Positions 24,401 through 33,499 are shown, counted from the stretch's first letter. The stretch: DNA of 64,000 nucleotides from Saturnia japonica (GCA_033032175.1 CM065319.1:16217018-16281017); one strand, 5' to 3'. Notes: generated from the letters alone by a model not told the origin. Numbers and translations: made by a program.

Positions 24401-27400
24401 CCAAAAATGGAGTACCTAAAACATGGTCGCCCAATTAATTGTGAAGTAACGAAACATCGATATTTTCTAAAATCGATGATTTTATTTCGGTATTTATCGG
24501 ATATCGACATTTACTTACCAATATTGACATTTATGTTTGTCTAATATCGCTCATCCCTAGTTATCAGCGATCACAAAACTTGTAAGAATTGCCATGTTTT
24601 TTTGCTTTTCTTTTCAGTTAGTAGCTAATACGGTGCTTTATATAGTTACTATAAGCAAAATAATTATACGTACATACATACATCACGCCTCTCTACTATA
24701 GGGGTAAGCAGAGACCACGTCCTTCCACTTGCTACGAACGTGGCACACCTTTCACTTCAAAAATGATCCATATTTTCGCAGACGCTTGTCGGTTCAGAGT
24801 ACCTATTCTTGAACTGTCTTTTCTTCAGACTCATTCACACTCGCCTTATAAATTTATTTAGTCATTCTTCTTTCATTCATCCTCTCAACATGCCCAAACC
24901 CTCTAAGCACCCCTTTCTCAATCCGTGTGACTATATCTTCTTTCACACCACTAAGTACGCTATAAATCACACTATTGCCGGTAATTTAATTCCTTTTTAT
25001 GTTTTACATAAGTTATATGAAAAGATTGACGTCCATTTTTAATATAAAACTTTTCATACTCATTTTTAATTAAACGGCCATTGACCTGTCCCATTTAAAT
25101 TCAAGATAGACGAATCCCGTAAACCGAATGAACCCTAACATTGATAACATTTCCATACCGGCATAACATCATATTATTGTCGACTAGATAAGAGATTTTT
25201 TTAAGTTTAAAATAGTATGTTTAAATTATTATGTATAAAATATGATCACATGTAGAAGCATAATATAAAGACTTAAAGTCATCTTTGCGCGAGGTCATTT
25301 CTAGGGCTAGTGATACGGAATAATATGTTCGATAAACATGCATTTACCTAAACTAGCGGTCGCCCAATGATCGAAATTCGGCTAGCGAATTTTATATCAT
25401 GACTATTTTCTGTTTCACATTTGCAGTATGAACCTAAACAATGAATATTATATCACTTGCTGTCACTTTTCATTGAGTGACAATGTCAATATTTTGGGGG
25501 GTCTAAGTTCAATGGCACTTTTGGATTTATTAGTAACAGATATTATAAATAAATTTTAGCTTTCTACACTCCTTCTCCATACAAACTTTAACCATGCCAA
25601 ATCTGACAGGCTTCCGTGCACGCAATACGCTTAAAAAGAGGTTTAAAGTTTTTGCTTCACGTATTAATAAAATGATAATTGAGCTGTTTGATTTATTTTT
25701 ATTTTGAACAAATAAGATTTAAAAAATTTAGACATAAATATATATGTAAAATAATTAATAGAATTCTATTGTGTTCTTGACTGTACTTCTTGACACATAC
25801 ATAGGGCCGCGCGCACAAAAATGAATTGAATTGTCTATACCAATCAATAATCTAACTATCAATAACCACAAGAGTAAACCGGAATCAAAGTATCTTCCAC
25901 TTCCATATTGCTCAAATAATGTCTCATACTATAATCCGTTATACAGAATGTGCAGAGAATACAATGATAATGCCAGGGTTTTGGACATATTTGATAGAAA
26001 TATAAGCAGTAGTTTTCAATCATCTGATTAATCTTTTGATTTTATTTAAAAATTCTATTTAAGCGCTAAAACTTTATGTAGTTTTTCTAATATAATGAAT
26101 TTAATTATTTTGTATTACTATTTTTTTTAATTATTTTCTTTATTCTTTGTATTTTATTTGTAAAATTATATGTTGTGCCCAACTATAATAGGAAAGCAAA
26201 TTTAGTTCTATAAGTTACTATTGTTAATGTGTATTTTGTGTTTTAGTTTGGTTTCTGTTGTTGAGCCATAATAAATAAATACCAATATTTTTTTTCATAC
26301 TACAAGGTGGCAAACAAGCGTATGGCCCGCCTCATGGTAAGCGACTACCATAGCATATGGACGCTTGTAATACTATAGGTATCACAAGCGCGTTGCCGAC
26401 TTTGAACCCCCCGCACCAAGATTTGGAAACCCTACTGATCGTAGGAATATAGCGCAAAATTATTTGGCTGCCATCTTTTGTAGATTGACGGTAGTCCACC
26501 ATTCGGACTGCCCCAAGTTTCTACTTTCTCTTTTCTTTGTCTAGAAATCCCCAAAGAAAAGTTTTCATAGTGTCTGATTTTTGCATGATGTTACAATGTA
26601 TAGAATAATTTTCACAAAAATACGTTCCAATGTTAAAATTGTAAATTCAATTTTTTTTATTATTTTTAGATACATATTTACCTAAAAGGGTTTAGAGATT
26701 TAGACAGTTACCTTTTTAGCGTTCCGTACGTCAAAAGGAAAAGATAAATCCTTATAGGATCACTTCGTTGTCCATCTGTCTGTCTGTCAAGACCCCTTTT
26801 TCTCAGAAGTGCGTGGAAGTATCAAGTTGGAATCAATTGAATACTCAGATCTGCAATCTCTTGGTGCTATGAAAAAATCAAACTTCTAAGTCAACGCAAA
26901 CAAAAGATTCGGCTATTTATGTCGCATATTTTAACAATTCCCAAAGTAATAAAAATCTATAGGGTACTTCCAGTTCATCACGAATCATGAAATTTGGCAA
27001 GAAGCGATGTATTGTAGCACAAGTAAAGAAAAAAATCCGAAAGCCGTTAATTTGTAGTTACATTTTAAAAAATGTTTGCGATTACAAACTTATTTGCAGT
27101 TGGTAAACTGACCGCGGCATATATCGATATATGGGGACAACAGTTATTCAACGGTAAAGTTAAGTTTGTTTGTTGTTTATTATAAGTGCTTTCCAGAAAC
27201 AACGGCGACTGGCGGTGACCAGACCTAAAGGCACGCGTCGCATTCATGCCGGCATTTATCATTGGATATCGTAGAAGGAAAGAACCACGTTGGCCAGAAG
27301 GCGATACCATATCTAAATTATAAGATTTTGGAGATTTAAACATTTACCTAAATAAATTCTCTTTTTTTTATTATGGCTTTCTTCATATGCAAGCAATTTC

Positions 27401-30400
27401 GCCAATGACAAATGTATAAATCAAATTATTTATGTATAAATTCTCTTTTTTTTTATTTAAGGTTGCATTTTCGACGATGATAAAGAAGCTGAAATGGAAG
27501 TAAATCCAGTCGCTAGAATGACGAGGAACGTGGTAAGTGTTTATGTTTTAATATATTTTTTATTGGGCTGGAAGCCGATTGCATAGTTTCAAAGCTAGCT
27601 TATAGAACTAAGTTGTTGTATCTAGTTTTGTATCAGCTAAGGTGTTTGGCTATTATAGGAGTAGGTTATTTGGAAAACAATACAAGTCGTAAGACACGAG
27701 AAAGACGCGAATTGTATTCAATGCATATAATATCCAATCTATACAATTAATTAATAAAATTGAAGTCTCTGTTTGTAATGTCAAAATAACATATGAAAGT
27801 TTATACGATACTTATAACAAAAAGCCCATTTCTAAAATTTTTGTCTGTCTGTCTTGTCTGTTTGTTCCGGGTAATCTCCGAAACGGTTGGACCGATTTTG
27901 ACGGGACTATCACTGATAGATAGCTGATGATATAGGGAGTAACTTAGGCTACTTTTATTTTAGAAAAAGAATTAGGGTTCCGCACAAATAAAAAAAACTG
28001 GTCACGGTGAATCAATTCGGGCGCTTAAATTGCTTATGCTGAGTAAACCATAAGAGATATAGCAAATTAATGTACTACATAATCATAGGCATTAAAAAGA
28101 CCTACAAAAAATCCGGGAGAGTATACGTCTATCTTCTTTGGAATAACCACAATTAGCATTTTTGTCTTTAAAGTAGCCGGGAGCGGGGAGCAAGATTCGC
28201 ACGGACATTCTGTAGTCCACGTGAGCGAAGCCGCGGGCACAGCTAGTTAATAGATATAATTTATGTAGTATTAAATTGTTATTCGGAGATTTTTAGAAAT
28301 ACAAAAAGAAAAGAGATTGTATTATACTTACCACATGTTATTTGGCTATCTGTCGCACTTGCACTTAGGTTCTGGTCACAACGTTTCACTTTCTTTTTGA
28401 TTCCTAAACCCAACTTGTTTTAAGAAGCTTTAAGAAAATTCTAACATATGTTTGCTCCCGTTAGATTAAGTTTTAAAGTGAGAATATAGATTTGTATTTT
28501 AAATGAAATAATCACACACATATACATATTCACACACACACACACTCTGGCACTTTTAATATCTAATCAAATAATCGATTAACTTTTGGTAGTTATTATA
28601 ATTTACTAATAAAATAATCGTGTATAGTATAGTATAGTATGGATGATGTTTGAATAACGCATGAAGTTGGAAGTTAAAAGTTTAAGTTTAAGTTTTCGTG
28701 ATTCCATTTGTATTTTTTTAAATGTTTTTTTAGTTTAAGAATAAAACAGTACTTTAGACTCGTTTTAGATTTTTCCACGTTTGCAATTGTCAATACGTCG
28801 CGTTACTGTCGCGGAACTGTTGCAGACATTAACAGGCATTTATTATTATTATTATATCTTCCTCAGTCTGTATCATCATCCATGAAGAGGCGGCACTTGC
28901 AGCTGTATAGGCCATCCTGTGTCAAACCCAAAGAGTAAGAATAGTTAGTTGCTAATTTGCTGTTAACAAATTATGGAAGAATGATGGTGAACGTGGCTGT
29001 ACCAACTCTATTCAGGATTGTGTAGTACTAAAAGCCAACGTTAACGCCTGGCATTACAAAAATTAAAATGCAGTGTAGTGGGAAACTATTCGCACGTACA
29101 CTTTCGTGCAAAATAAATGGCATATTTTATAATAAAAAAAATTATATACTTATTAAATATAATTAATAAAATGATTCTTTTCACGGAACGAACCGTAGTA
29201 AATGTTGTGTCAATAGGACTATTATAATATTTAAATGTATTGTTCCTAGACTCTTGTATCACGAGATTTAAAATTTTCCCAGTTTGTATCTTTAAAACTA
29301 TGCTACTTCTTCTTATTTTACTATTACTTATTTGACTTATATAATCTCCCTTAAAAGTTGATTTTTATGAAAGTCTATTCTGATAAAATTTCAATACCGC
29401 AAAAGGAGCGAGAGGCCCTGCTTTGATCTCTCCTCTGATTTGAACTCTGTTTTGTTTCATTTGAGAGATTTTTACAGTGATTCAAAAAAATCTCGTTTCG
29501 ATACGTAACATTTATGATATCCCCCTCTGTCCCTGTTAGCGACGCATAGGGTTAGGCGTGATGGTCAGCAAATAACATTGATAATCAGTTGCTGGTTATA
29601 AGTTGTTAGGCTTAAGAAATAAGCAATGATATATGAACAATCGTTTATTTATTATTTTTATATTAAAGATATAAAATGTAGGTACATAGTGATAGTAAAT
29701 AAATAGTAATATAGCTTATAATTTCGTAAGAATAATATACAAGGTGTCCAGAAAGGGTATCGGGTATTTGTTTTCGCGCCATATTCGAAACGGGGCGTTT
29801 AAAGGGTGCGGGGAGGGGTTCGTGGCGTCCGCCATTTTGTGGAGTTTTAGTCACGATGGAACAGTACTCGGGGACGCATCGCGCATTTTGCGTACGAGCG
29901 TATTATCGTAATGGTGATTCAATAGTGACTGCTCAACGTCTCTGTCGTGCGGAATATCGTACACGCCACGCGCCAAGTGACGATTGCATTAGGAAATGGA
30001 TCAGGATGTTCGAGAATACAGGTGCGACAGTTAAAATTCAAAACTCTGGTCGTCCTCGTTCAGTTCGCGATGAAGAAACAATTGAAGAAGTTGAGGCGTC
30101 GGTTCGTCAAAATCCGTCTTTATCCATCCGAAAGCGAAGCCAAGCGTTGAACATCAAAAAATCTTCTTTACATTCGATTTTAAAGAAAGACTTACATCTA
30201 AAAGCCTATAAAATTCAATTGGTTCAAGAATTGAAGGATACGGACTATGCTAATCGACTGAATTTTGCGAACGAAATGCTGCAGCGATTTAACAACTTTA
30301 ACAACATACTGTTCAGTGACGAAGCAAATTTTCACCTGAATGGTCATGTTAATAAGCAGAATTGTCGGTACTGGGCAGTGGAGAATCCGAGACGAAAGCA

Positions 30401-31757
30401 TGAACGACCCTTGCATAGCCCAAAGGTCGTTGTTTGGGCCGTTATGTCTGCTAAAGGCATAATTGGTCCTTATTTTCATGAAGATCAACGAGGCCGAGCA
30501 ATTAATGTGAATAGTGACCGTTATTGTGATATGTTGCGAAATTTTTTGGTCCCAGAGTTGCAGGAGTTTGCAGGTTTCAACTCAAGAACGTGGTTCCAGC
30601 AAGATGGGGCCACTTGCCATTCCTCAAATGACTCAATGGAAGTTGTTAACGAATTATTCCCTAATAAAGTCATTTCGCGAAGGGGTAACATCAACTGGCC
30701 TCCCAGAAGCCCCGACCTTAGCCCGCTTGACTATTTTGCATGGGGATACCTTAAAAGTAAGGTTTATCAAAACAATCCGACGAATCTAACCCAGTTAAAG
30801 CAAAACATCAGGTCAGAAATGGCAGCAATATCGATAGCTATGTGTCAACGTGTTATCGCCAATCTTCGTTTCCGTTTAGAAGAGTGCCAGCAACGTAACG
30901 GTCATCATTTGGATAACATCATCTTTTCCAAATAATTCTCCAATTCATATGCTAATAATAAACAATAAACTTTTTTATTGCATACAAATAATTTTTGTTT
31001 CATTGAACTTACAAATACCCGATACCCTTTCTGGACACCTTGTAGAAACTTACTTATCTTATATTTCATTGGTAATCTTGTTATATGTAATGTTTGTTAA
31101 TGTATAAGAATAGTTAGGCTTATATGTGAATTCTATCGTGCATGTAATGTTTATAATTCATACATAACGTGTATATATACATACATAATGTTTAATAATA
31201 AGTCTTTACCTATGAAATTGCCGTTCTGCAGTACTGGCCATGTCAAATCAAAATAATTTTTGTATGGCTAAGAATTCTAATTTCAAATTAATTTTATATT
31301 AAAAACATGGAATTCTTTTTCCAAAAGTAGTCATATGTTTATTGATTAGTGTTACATTTTCATCGCATATCAATCTTTTTTGTCATCATGGAAACGTTAA
31401 AAATTCGAGTAATTATGGAATATGAGTACCGTCGTGGCAGCAACGCGGCACAAGCGGCACGCAACATCATTTTAAAACGCTTCTTTTTTACAGAAATTCT
31501 ATATTCAATTATTTTTTAAATACGCCCAACAAACGAGCTTCAAATAATATAGACATAAAACTTTTTGTTTTTCTGTAGTTTTGGACTAGCCATTGCTATC
31601 ATTAATTACATTAATTAATTACTCGACGTCGCTAAACCATTGTTTATAAGTAGTTGATTTTTTTTTGCAGTTAAACGAGTGTCTGCCTGGTGAATATGCA
31701 AACGGCTACTGTGCGGAGAGCGCCGAGAGAGACTACCGCATTGTCGTGTGGGAATGA
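9288..31757 (+). CDS. SPSB3: SPRY domain-containing SOCS box protein 3 (SPSB3) orthologue, 6 exons
   Basis: Exons: 9288-9435, 9956-10152, 12169-12400, 23115-23345, 27462-27532, 31671-31757. All junctions are GT-AG with matching phases (1, 0, 1, 1, 0), giving 966 nt: 321 residues plus TGA. An in-frame stop at 9282 supports the ATG at 9288. Residues about 50-210 form a SPRY domain with hallmarks shared with vertebrate SPSB3: CGEE before the domain, SSGTAAIRG, HYYWEVKM, YGTDIMVGLGT, YGLSYKGVVHH, GTIIGVRVDLWSGTLEFYLN and FPMVSSTAAHS. A SOCS-box-like segment follows (LPPGLMHKLRSHFW, about 250-265). Vertebrate SPSB3 is a substrate receptor of cullin-RING ubiquitin ligases; its substrate in insects is not known to me. 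Introns 3-5 carry several transposons but no exon is damaged. Confidence 0.9.
9956..10152 (+). CDS. SPSB3: SPSB3-like exon 2, start of SPRY domain
   Basis: Acceptor TATTTTCAG, donor ATATT|GTAAGT, phase 1 in and 0 out. It encodes IEWKWEHPDAAGPSW, KVIFHPSYSSGTAAIRG and NNHYYWEVKML, the first strands of the SPRY fold, ending in YGTDI. Confidence 0.9.
10440..10680 (-). mobile_element. Mariner transposase fragment in SPSB3 intron 2
   Basis: The minus-strand frame at 10459-10659 contains DSGFAETNHPPYSPDQDP followed by KLKKN, a decayed version of the mariner HPPYSPDLAP box and the region after it. The aspartate of the DNA.PH box upstream is not recognisable. This is short, dead transposon debris. 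Confidence 0.65.
11750..11915 (+). repeat. tRNA-derived SINE fragment
   Basis: A B-box-like GAGTTCAAATCCC (about 11801-11813) follows a possible A box (TGACTCAGTGCTAGC). The downstream part (AAGGAAAACAT ... TACCACCCTCAAGTTGAAAA) recurs in opposite orientation at 22797-22880, which shows it is a dispersed family. Confidence 0.6.
12169..12400 (+). CDS. SPSB3: SPSB3-like exon 3, central SPRY domain
   Basis: A long polypyrimidine tract ends in CAG before 12169; donor CGCAAG|GTTACT, phase 0 in and 1 out. It encodes MVGLGTEKVNMADSQF, FLGQDAESYGLSYKGVV and TIIGVRVDLWSGTLEFYLN, the most conserved part of the domain. Confidence 0.92.
12401..13560. other. Start of SPSB3-like intron 3, no element resolved
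   Basis: AT-rich intronic DNA with long A/T runs (around 13005 and 13275). I see no conserved coding frame or clear repeat boundary before the decayed transposon ORFs that follow. Confidence 0.4.
13640..14870 (-). pseudogene. Decayed transposon-like ORF cluster (possible DUF7869-type protein)
   Basis: Three minus-strand frames in order (14863-14573, 14263-13988, 13991-13659) appear to be pieces of one protein. The last contains NFVVWHEAQAGREASD, LCIWSDNCTAQNKNWTLY and KGHTHMSADAVHGNIE, an RNase-H-like arrangement seen in a large group of arthropod transposon-associated proteins that I recall as DUF7869; the label is from memory. The middle piece has CVECSTYEEG. A frameshift lies at about 13990 and the 14264-14572 part is degraded. 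It sits antisense in SPSB3 intron 3. Confidence 0.5.
15000..17115 (-). mobile_element. Non-LTR retrotransposon (Jockey/CR1-like), truncated and broken
   Basis: Minus-strand pieces in order encode a pre-RT linker (YPLWYKSSLIKVLKE), SAGPDNIPP, NYRPISKLCIFSKIFE, RQHGFVKGRSTTSN, YTDFSKAFDRIDHEIL, SGVPQGSLLGPLLFNIFI, LLYADDLKII (catalytic YADD) and RDLGVILNSKLIFDKHI, then a C-terminal part ending near 15023. The frame is broken by several indels (for example about 16318, 15900 and 15550). The endonuclease half is missing. Confidence 0.85.
15550..16818 (-). pseudogene. Reverse transcriptase core of the intron-3 LINE
   Basis: Three overlapping frames (16818-16258, 16321-15842, 15969-15550) carry consecutive RT motifs including SGVPQGSLLGPLLF and YADD. 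Small indels separate them, so no functional polymerase can be made. The orientation is antisense to the host gene. Confidence 0.8.
17116..17690. other. Intronic spacer between LINE and hAT element
   Basis: No coding frame or named repeat recognised. It ends with GGTATATC, the left target-site duplication of the hAT element. Confidence 0.4.
17783..20355 (-). pseudogene. hAT transposase (BED finger/DUF659 type), inactivated
   Basis: The start ATG is at 20355. The first exon holds a BED-like finger (CTFCSKHVTKNG ... HIQNC). A probable intron (donor near 20110, acceptor before about 19466) contains another repeat. The second part (about 19465-18706) has LSRAPLSMMDNPCW, VGLAVDGWSNIRN and VYGLVTDNASNMKATW, the region with catalytic acidic residues. 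Then come 18446-18186 and a C-terminal dimerisation segment (LSKVALKFISLPVTSAAC, RLTNDRASKIVYIAHNF) and an acidic tail ending at 17783. Frames are broken around 18706 and 18180, and a stop replaces a residue at about 18058. Confidence 0.8.
19640..20072. repeat. Lepidopteran dispersed repeat nested in the hAT intron
   Basis: It contains 'gagtcagacagacgaacagacgg', 'ctgctggatcgattttaaaaa' and ends '...accgtagggcacagctagtttc'. The same end type occurs at 28225-28247 ('gccgcgggcacagctagtt'). These words mark a large repeat family common in moth and butterfly genomes, known to me from general experience. Confidence 0.5.
21238..22524 (-). mobile_element. Mariner transposon with intact transposase
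   Basis: The ends are inverted copies of A(G)GT.TTTACCTATGAAATTGCCGTT.TG at 21238-21270 and 22494-22524, with TA dinucleotides next to both. The interior holds one open frame for a full-length mariner transposase (21315-22334). Length is about 1.29 kb, usual for mariner. It lies antisense in SPSB3 intron 3. A truncated sister copy is at 31196-31470. Confidence 0.88.
21315..22334 (-). CDS. Mariner transposase, DD34D, full length
   Basis: The 339-codon uninterrupted frame starts MDTLKIRVIMEYEYRRGSN. Helix-turn-helix DNA-binding domains occupy the first 110 residues. The mariner signature WVPHEL is present (DKWVPHELND). The catalytic triad is in TCDEKWILF, LLLHDNARPHTA and YSPDLAPTDYYFF; I count 34 residues between the second and third aspartates. 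Length matches active mariners (about 340-350). All expected residues seem present, so it may encode an active cut-and-paste transposase. Confidence 0.9.
   Translation of the reverse strand: MDTLKIRVIMEYEYRRGSNAAQAARNINDVYGANTTNQRTTCYWFARFRSGNFDLKNEPRDRPKTLVDNDELKAIVEADDTQSTTELAAASDVSFKTILVHLRQIGEVKKLDKWVPHELNDHQREVRVETCLALLNRHTNEGILNRIVTCDEKWILFNNRKRSAGWLDPGSAPKQCSKRKLIPRKVMVTVWWSSAGVIHHGFLLYGVSITADVHYEELNTIMEKLAHLQPALVNRPSPLLLHDNARPHTAQQTVSKLQELGLEVLRHPPYSPDLAPTDYYFFQNLDNSLAGKKFNTREAVQNAFEEFVASRSTDFFKKGINKLPLRWQKCIECMGDYFD
22797..22885 (-). repeat. SINE-family fragment
   Basis: On the minus strand this reads AAGGAAAACAT ... GTACCACCCTCAAGTTGAAA, matching the 3' half of the repeat at 11830-11905. 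No promoter boxes are left. Confidence 0.5.
22905..22950. repeat. Short dispersed repeat, 'ccgacttcaaaaaaggagg' type
   Basis: The sequence 'accgacttcaaaaaaggagg' followed by 'aggttctcaattcg' is a fragment I know as very frequent in lepidopteran introns. A related word ('ctcctttttcgcagtcgg' reversed) occurs at 1108 and 53489. Confidence 0.4.
23115..23345 (+). CDS. SPSB3: SPSB3-like exon 4, end of SPRY and SOCS box
   Basis: Acceptor TTTATTCCAG, donor TGAAG|GTGAGT, phase 1 in and out. It encodes FPMVSSTAAHSVLRLIY (conserved end of the SPRY domain), an alanine-rich helix, and PKLPPGLMHKLRSHFWLS, which aligns with the LPPGL segment of vertebrate SPSB3 SOCS boxes. Confidence 0.9.
23414..23608. repeat. 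Fold-back MITE copy (diverged)
   Basis: The left arm 'gcagcctgttactggagtggtgcgg' and right arm 'ccgctttagtgaacaggcag' are inverted relatives of the arms at 61295-61432. The inner part 'aattctgttggtcgaaattt' is also shared. The copy lies just inside SPSB3 intron 4. Confidence 0.5.
24140..24392. repeat. 121-bp tandem repeat with a hairpin core
   Basis: Two copies of a unit starting 'atacccacaatttggagg' (about 24144 and 24265) contain 'aaaagggcaccgtcgcacgg'. The core CACCGT-CGC-ACGGTG is a perfect 6-bp hairpin. Both copies end in 'ttgaagtctccaaccg'. Confidence 0.75.
24680..24960 (-). repeat. LINE ORF2 C-terminal fragment
   Basis: On the minus strand one frame reads RSKWKDVVSAYP, a hallmark of the last residues of certain insect LINE ORF2 proteins, and another part resembles EKG-GHVER residues. 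It matches 1975-2290 ('ctcgccttataaat', 'ctcaatccgtgtgactatatcttcttt'). Decayed. Confidence 0.6.
25350..25670. repeat. Dispersed repeat, copy A (about 320 bp)
   Basis: It shares long stretches with 53688-54025: 'actattttctgt', 'cacttgctgtcacttttc', 'caatattttggggg', 'gtctaagttcaatggcactt', 'actccttctccata', 'cgtgcacgcaatacgcttaa' and 'cttcacgtattaat'. Both start with 'actagcgrtcgccc'. Same orientation, no coding frame. Confidence 0.75.
26300..26535. repeat. Lepidopteran dispersed repeat
   Basis: 'ggtggcaaacaagcgtatgg', 'ggtaagcgactaccatagca', 'ttgccgactttgaa' and 'ccaccattcggactgcccc' are words of a repeat I recognise from many moth and butterfly introns. It lies in SPSB3 intron 4. The class is unknown to me. 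Confidence 0.5.
27462..27532 (+). CDS. SPSB3: SPSB3-like exon 5
   Basis: Acceptor TTTATTTAAG, donor AACGTG|GTAAGT, phase 1 in and 0 out, 71 nt. It encodes an acidic segment CIFDDDKEAEMEVNP and ARMTRNV. Its place in the gene rests on perfect phase agreement with both neighbours and strong splice sites; this C-terminal extension is beyond the conserved domains. Confidence 0.75.
27840..28250. repeat. Lepidopteran dispersed repeat in SPSB3 intron 5
   Basis: 'tctgtctgtcttgtctgttt', 'aacggttggaccgattttga' and the end 'cacgtgagcgaagccgcggg' + 'cacagctagtt' mark a very common lepidopteran repeat family, here on the minus strand. Related pieces are at 19640-20072 and 52585-52800. Confidence 0.55.
29740..31042 (+). 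mobile_element. Complete rosa-type (DD41D) Tc1/mariner element
   Basis: A perfect 32-bp terminal inverted repeat starts CAAGGTGTCCAGAAAGGGTA (29740-29771 and 31011-31042) and is flanked by TA on both sides (29738-29739, 31043-31044). The element is 1303 bp and has one intact transposase gene in the same direction as the host gene, within SPSB3 intron 5. The identical ends and open frame suggest a recent insertion. Confidence 0.93.
29856..30935 (+). CDS. DD41D (rosa-like) transposase, full length
   Basis: 359 codons without interruption. N-terminal helix-turn-helix domains (FCVRAYYRNGDSIVTAQRLC; IRKRSQALNIKKSSLHSIL) bind the terminal repeats. Catalytic boxes are ILFSDEANFHLNG, WFQQDGATCHSS and PPRSPDLSPLDYFAWGYLK. 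Counting from the second aspartate to the D of PLDYF gives 41 intervening residues, the spacing of the rosa (DD41D) branch; the D of SPD would give 36. A poly(A) signal AATAAA lies at about 30964. Likely functional as far as sequence shows. Confidence 0.9.
   Translation: MEQYSGTHRAFCVRAYYRNGDSIVTAQRLCRAEYRTRHAPSDDCIRKWIRMFENTGATVKIQNSGRPRSVRDEETIEEVEASVRQNPSLSIRKRSQALNIKKSSLHSILKKDLHLKAYKIQLVQELKDTDYANRLNFANEMLQRFNNFNNILFSDEANFHLNGHVNKQNCRYWAVENPRRKHERPLHSPKVVVWAVMSAKGIIGPYFHEDQRGRAINVNSDRYCDMLRNFLVPELQEFAGFNSRTWFQQDGATCHSSNDSMEVVNELFPNKVISRRGNINWPPRSPDLSPLDYFAWGYLKSKVYQNNPTNLTQLKQNIRSEMAAISIAMCQRVIANLRFRLEECQQRNGHHLDNIIFSK
31196..31470 (+). mobile_element. 5' end of a second mariner copy
   Basis: From 'agtctttacctatgaaattg' to 'gcaagcggcacgcaacatc' this repeats, almost base for base, the transposase-start end of the mariner at 21238-22524 on the opposite strand. 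It includes the start METLKIRVIMEYEYRRGS. It stops abruptly at 31470 and no second end is present. It lies 200 bp before the last SPSB3 exon. Confidence 0.88.
31671..31757 (+). CDS. SPSB3: SPSB3-like exon 6, terminal
   Basis: A strong acceptor (TTTTTTTTTGCAG) precedes 31671; phase 0. It encodes 28 residues, beginning LNECLPGEYANGYC and ending DYRIVVWE, then TGA at 31755-31757. Possible poly(A) signals (AATAAA) lie around 32476-32490. Confidence 0.75.
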   Translation, partial: LNECLPGEYANGYCAESAERDYRIVVWE

Positions 31758-32750
31758 CAGGCTACCTCCCCTCATTTCGTTAACAATTATATTTATCGTC
31801 CGCATTTTGATTAGACTATTCCATTAACATGATGTGGGTTTTCTACGTCTCCGAAACTTGTTAATTTAGTTGTCTATCACCCAATAATTGAAGATACGAG
31901 AGCCAAAGTGGCCTATCTGCTTCTTCCGATAAATTGACCTATTAACATATTCATAATCTAATAATGTACTTTTTTTACAACACCTCAAGGTCTACGTGCT
32001 GTCATCTATGTCAGTATATCATGTAAATAACTTTAGGCCGTTGTGGTTTTATAAAAGAACATTTTTCACTCGTTAATGGCAGTTAAATGATCTTCGATAA
32101 AGAGGACTAGTTGCCAAGTAGGAAAGAAAAAACTATATACGTAATAGTGATATTAAGTACTTTTATTAAAAATGAGATTTTTAGCTCTTATGGGATTCTA
32201 CACAAATACCGTTTGATGAGAGTATGTAATAATAAGTTGAACATTGACTATGCGGGCGCATCAAAACGCAGTAATATTCTCACTAATGAACGCGATATAC
32301 CTACCTACAATTATAAAAAATAAAAATGAAGCTGATTAGTGCAGCAAAAAAAAATACAATTTTTTAAAGTTATGTTACATCGGGCTATCCTTATGTATTA
32401 AACGAAAAGTATAAAAAATTCATTATAACTGAATCAAATTCATCAATTGGTAATTGTATAGATAAAATATATTATGAATAAAATAATCAATAAATGTATG
32501 TATATTATGGAATTTTATGGTACCGTACCTACAACGTGTATTTTTTAATATTTTAAAATGATAAGATTTTTTGTTTGTATTGTTTTTTATTTATTGTATG
32601 TCATTTTAAAAGAATTAAATCTAATAAACAGAATGTTCTTGTTTTTTTTTCCCCTAATAATTTCAACTTATTCTACATAGCAATGCAAATATCAACACTC
32701 GTTCAAGCTCTCTTCCAGAAAAATTAAAATAACGGTTTTAATGCACCAGG
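31758..32750. other. SPSB3-like 3' flank up to the BEL element
   Basis: This stretch probably holds the 3' untranslated region and poly(A) signals of the SPSB3-like gene (AATAAA around 32476-32490). No other gene is seen. It ends in CCAGG, the left 5-bp target duplication of the BEL element. Confidence 0.4.
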
Positions 32751-33118
32751 TGTTAGAGCATGCATATATTCCTTCATAACTTTTCCTACCTCGGCCACAA
32801 TTAGCGCCATCTACAAACAAAACCAAAAACTCACGTGCGACGAGTGACAGTTGAAAAAACAGACAAGACAAAACGTGTCGCCTAACAGAGCGCATAAAAC
32901 TATTGCATCTCCGTCACAAATTAAAAGAATAAATCAAATAATAGTTAAGCTCGGACTTCACAAACCCCCCGGGGCTCCATAGTGCTTCAACAGTGCGTGA
33001 TGTGCAGTGCATAGAAGCCACGAAAATCAACATCAGCATGCCCGAGGTGAGTGGCCGGCAAAATACCTATCCAAATTCCTACCCCGCATGTTATGGAGAA
33101 AACATTTAAAACAATACA
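32751..33118 (+). repeat. Left LTR of the BEL element
   Basis: 368 bp, TG...CA ends. It is identical to the right LTR except for two substitutions noticed ('cttcataac' versus 'cttcacaac', 'ggggctcc' versus 'ggggttcc'). A possible primer-binding site starts with TGGTCC about 10 bp downstream; I cannot name the tRNA. Confidence 0.95.
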
Positions 33119-33499
33119 TATATTAAGTGGTCCAAACGAGTCAAATGTCCTGTGATAACTAAAATTTACTTAGTTTACAGTTTTATTAGCTTTTACCTAT
33201 CTAAATACTTACCTACCTACCTATTTTACATAAAATTATAAGTGCACGTACGTACTTCTTTACTTTTTTATGTAAAATTCTAATGCGTTTGATCCGAAAT
33301 CAAACCTATAATTAGCTTTACTTATAATAAAGTACACGTAGCTACTTCTTACTTTTTCTATATAGTAAACAAATCTTAACTTTTAGCGTAACTGAATAAT
33401 TTGTCGACCGTTTTGTCATATCTACCTACATCGGAAATCACTTTAACTTTTATCAAATATCTTTGTTTTATTTACATAATATTATATTTATCTGTCATA

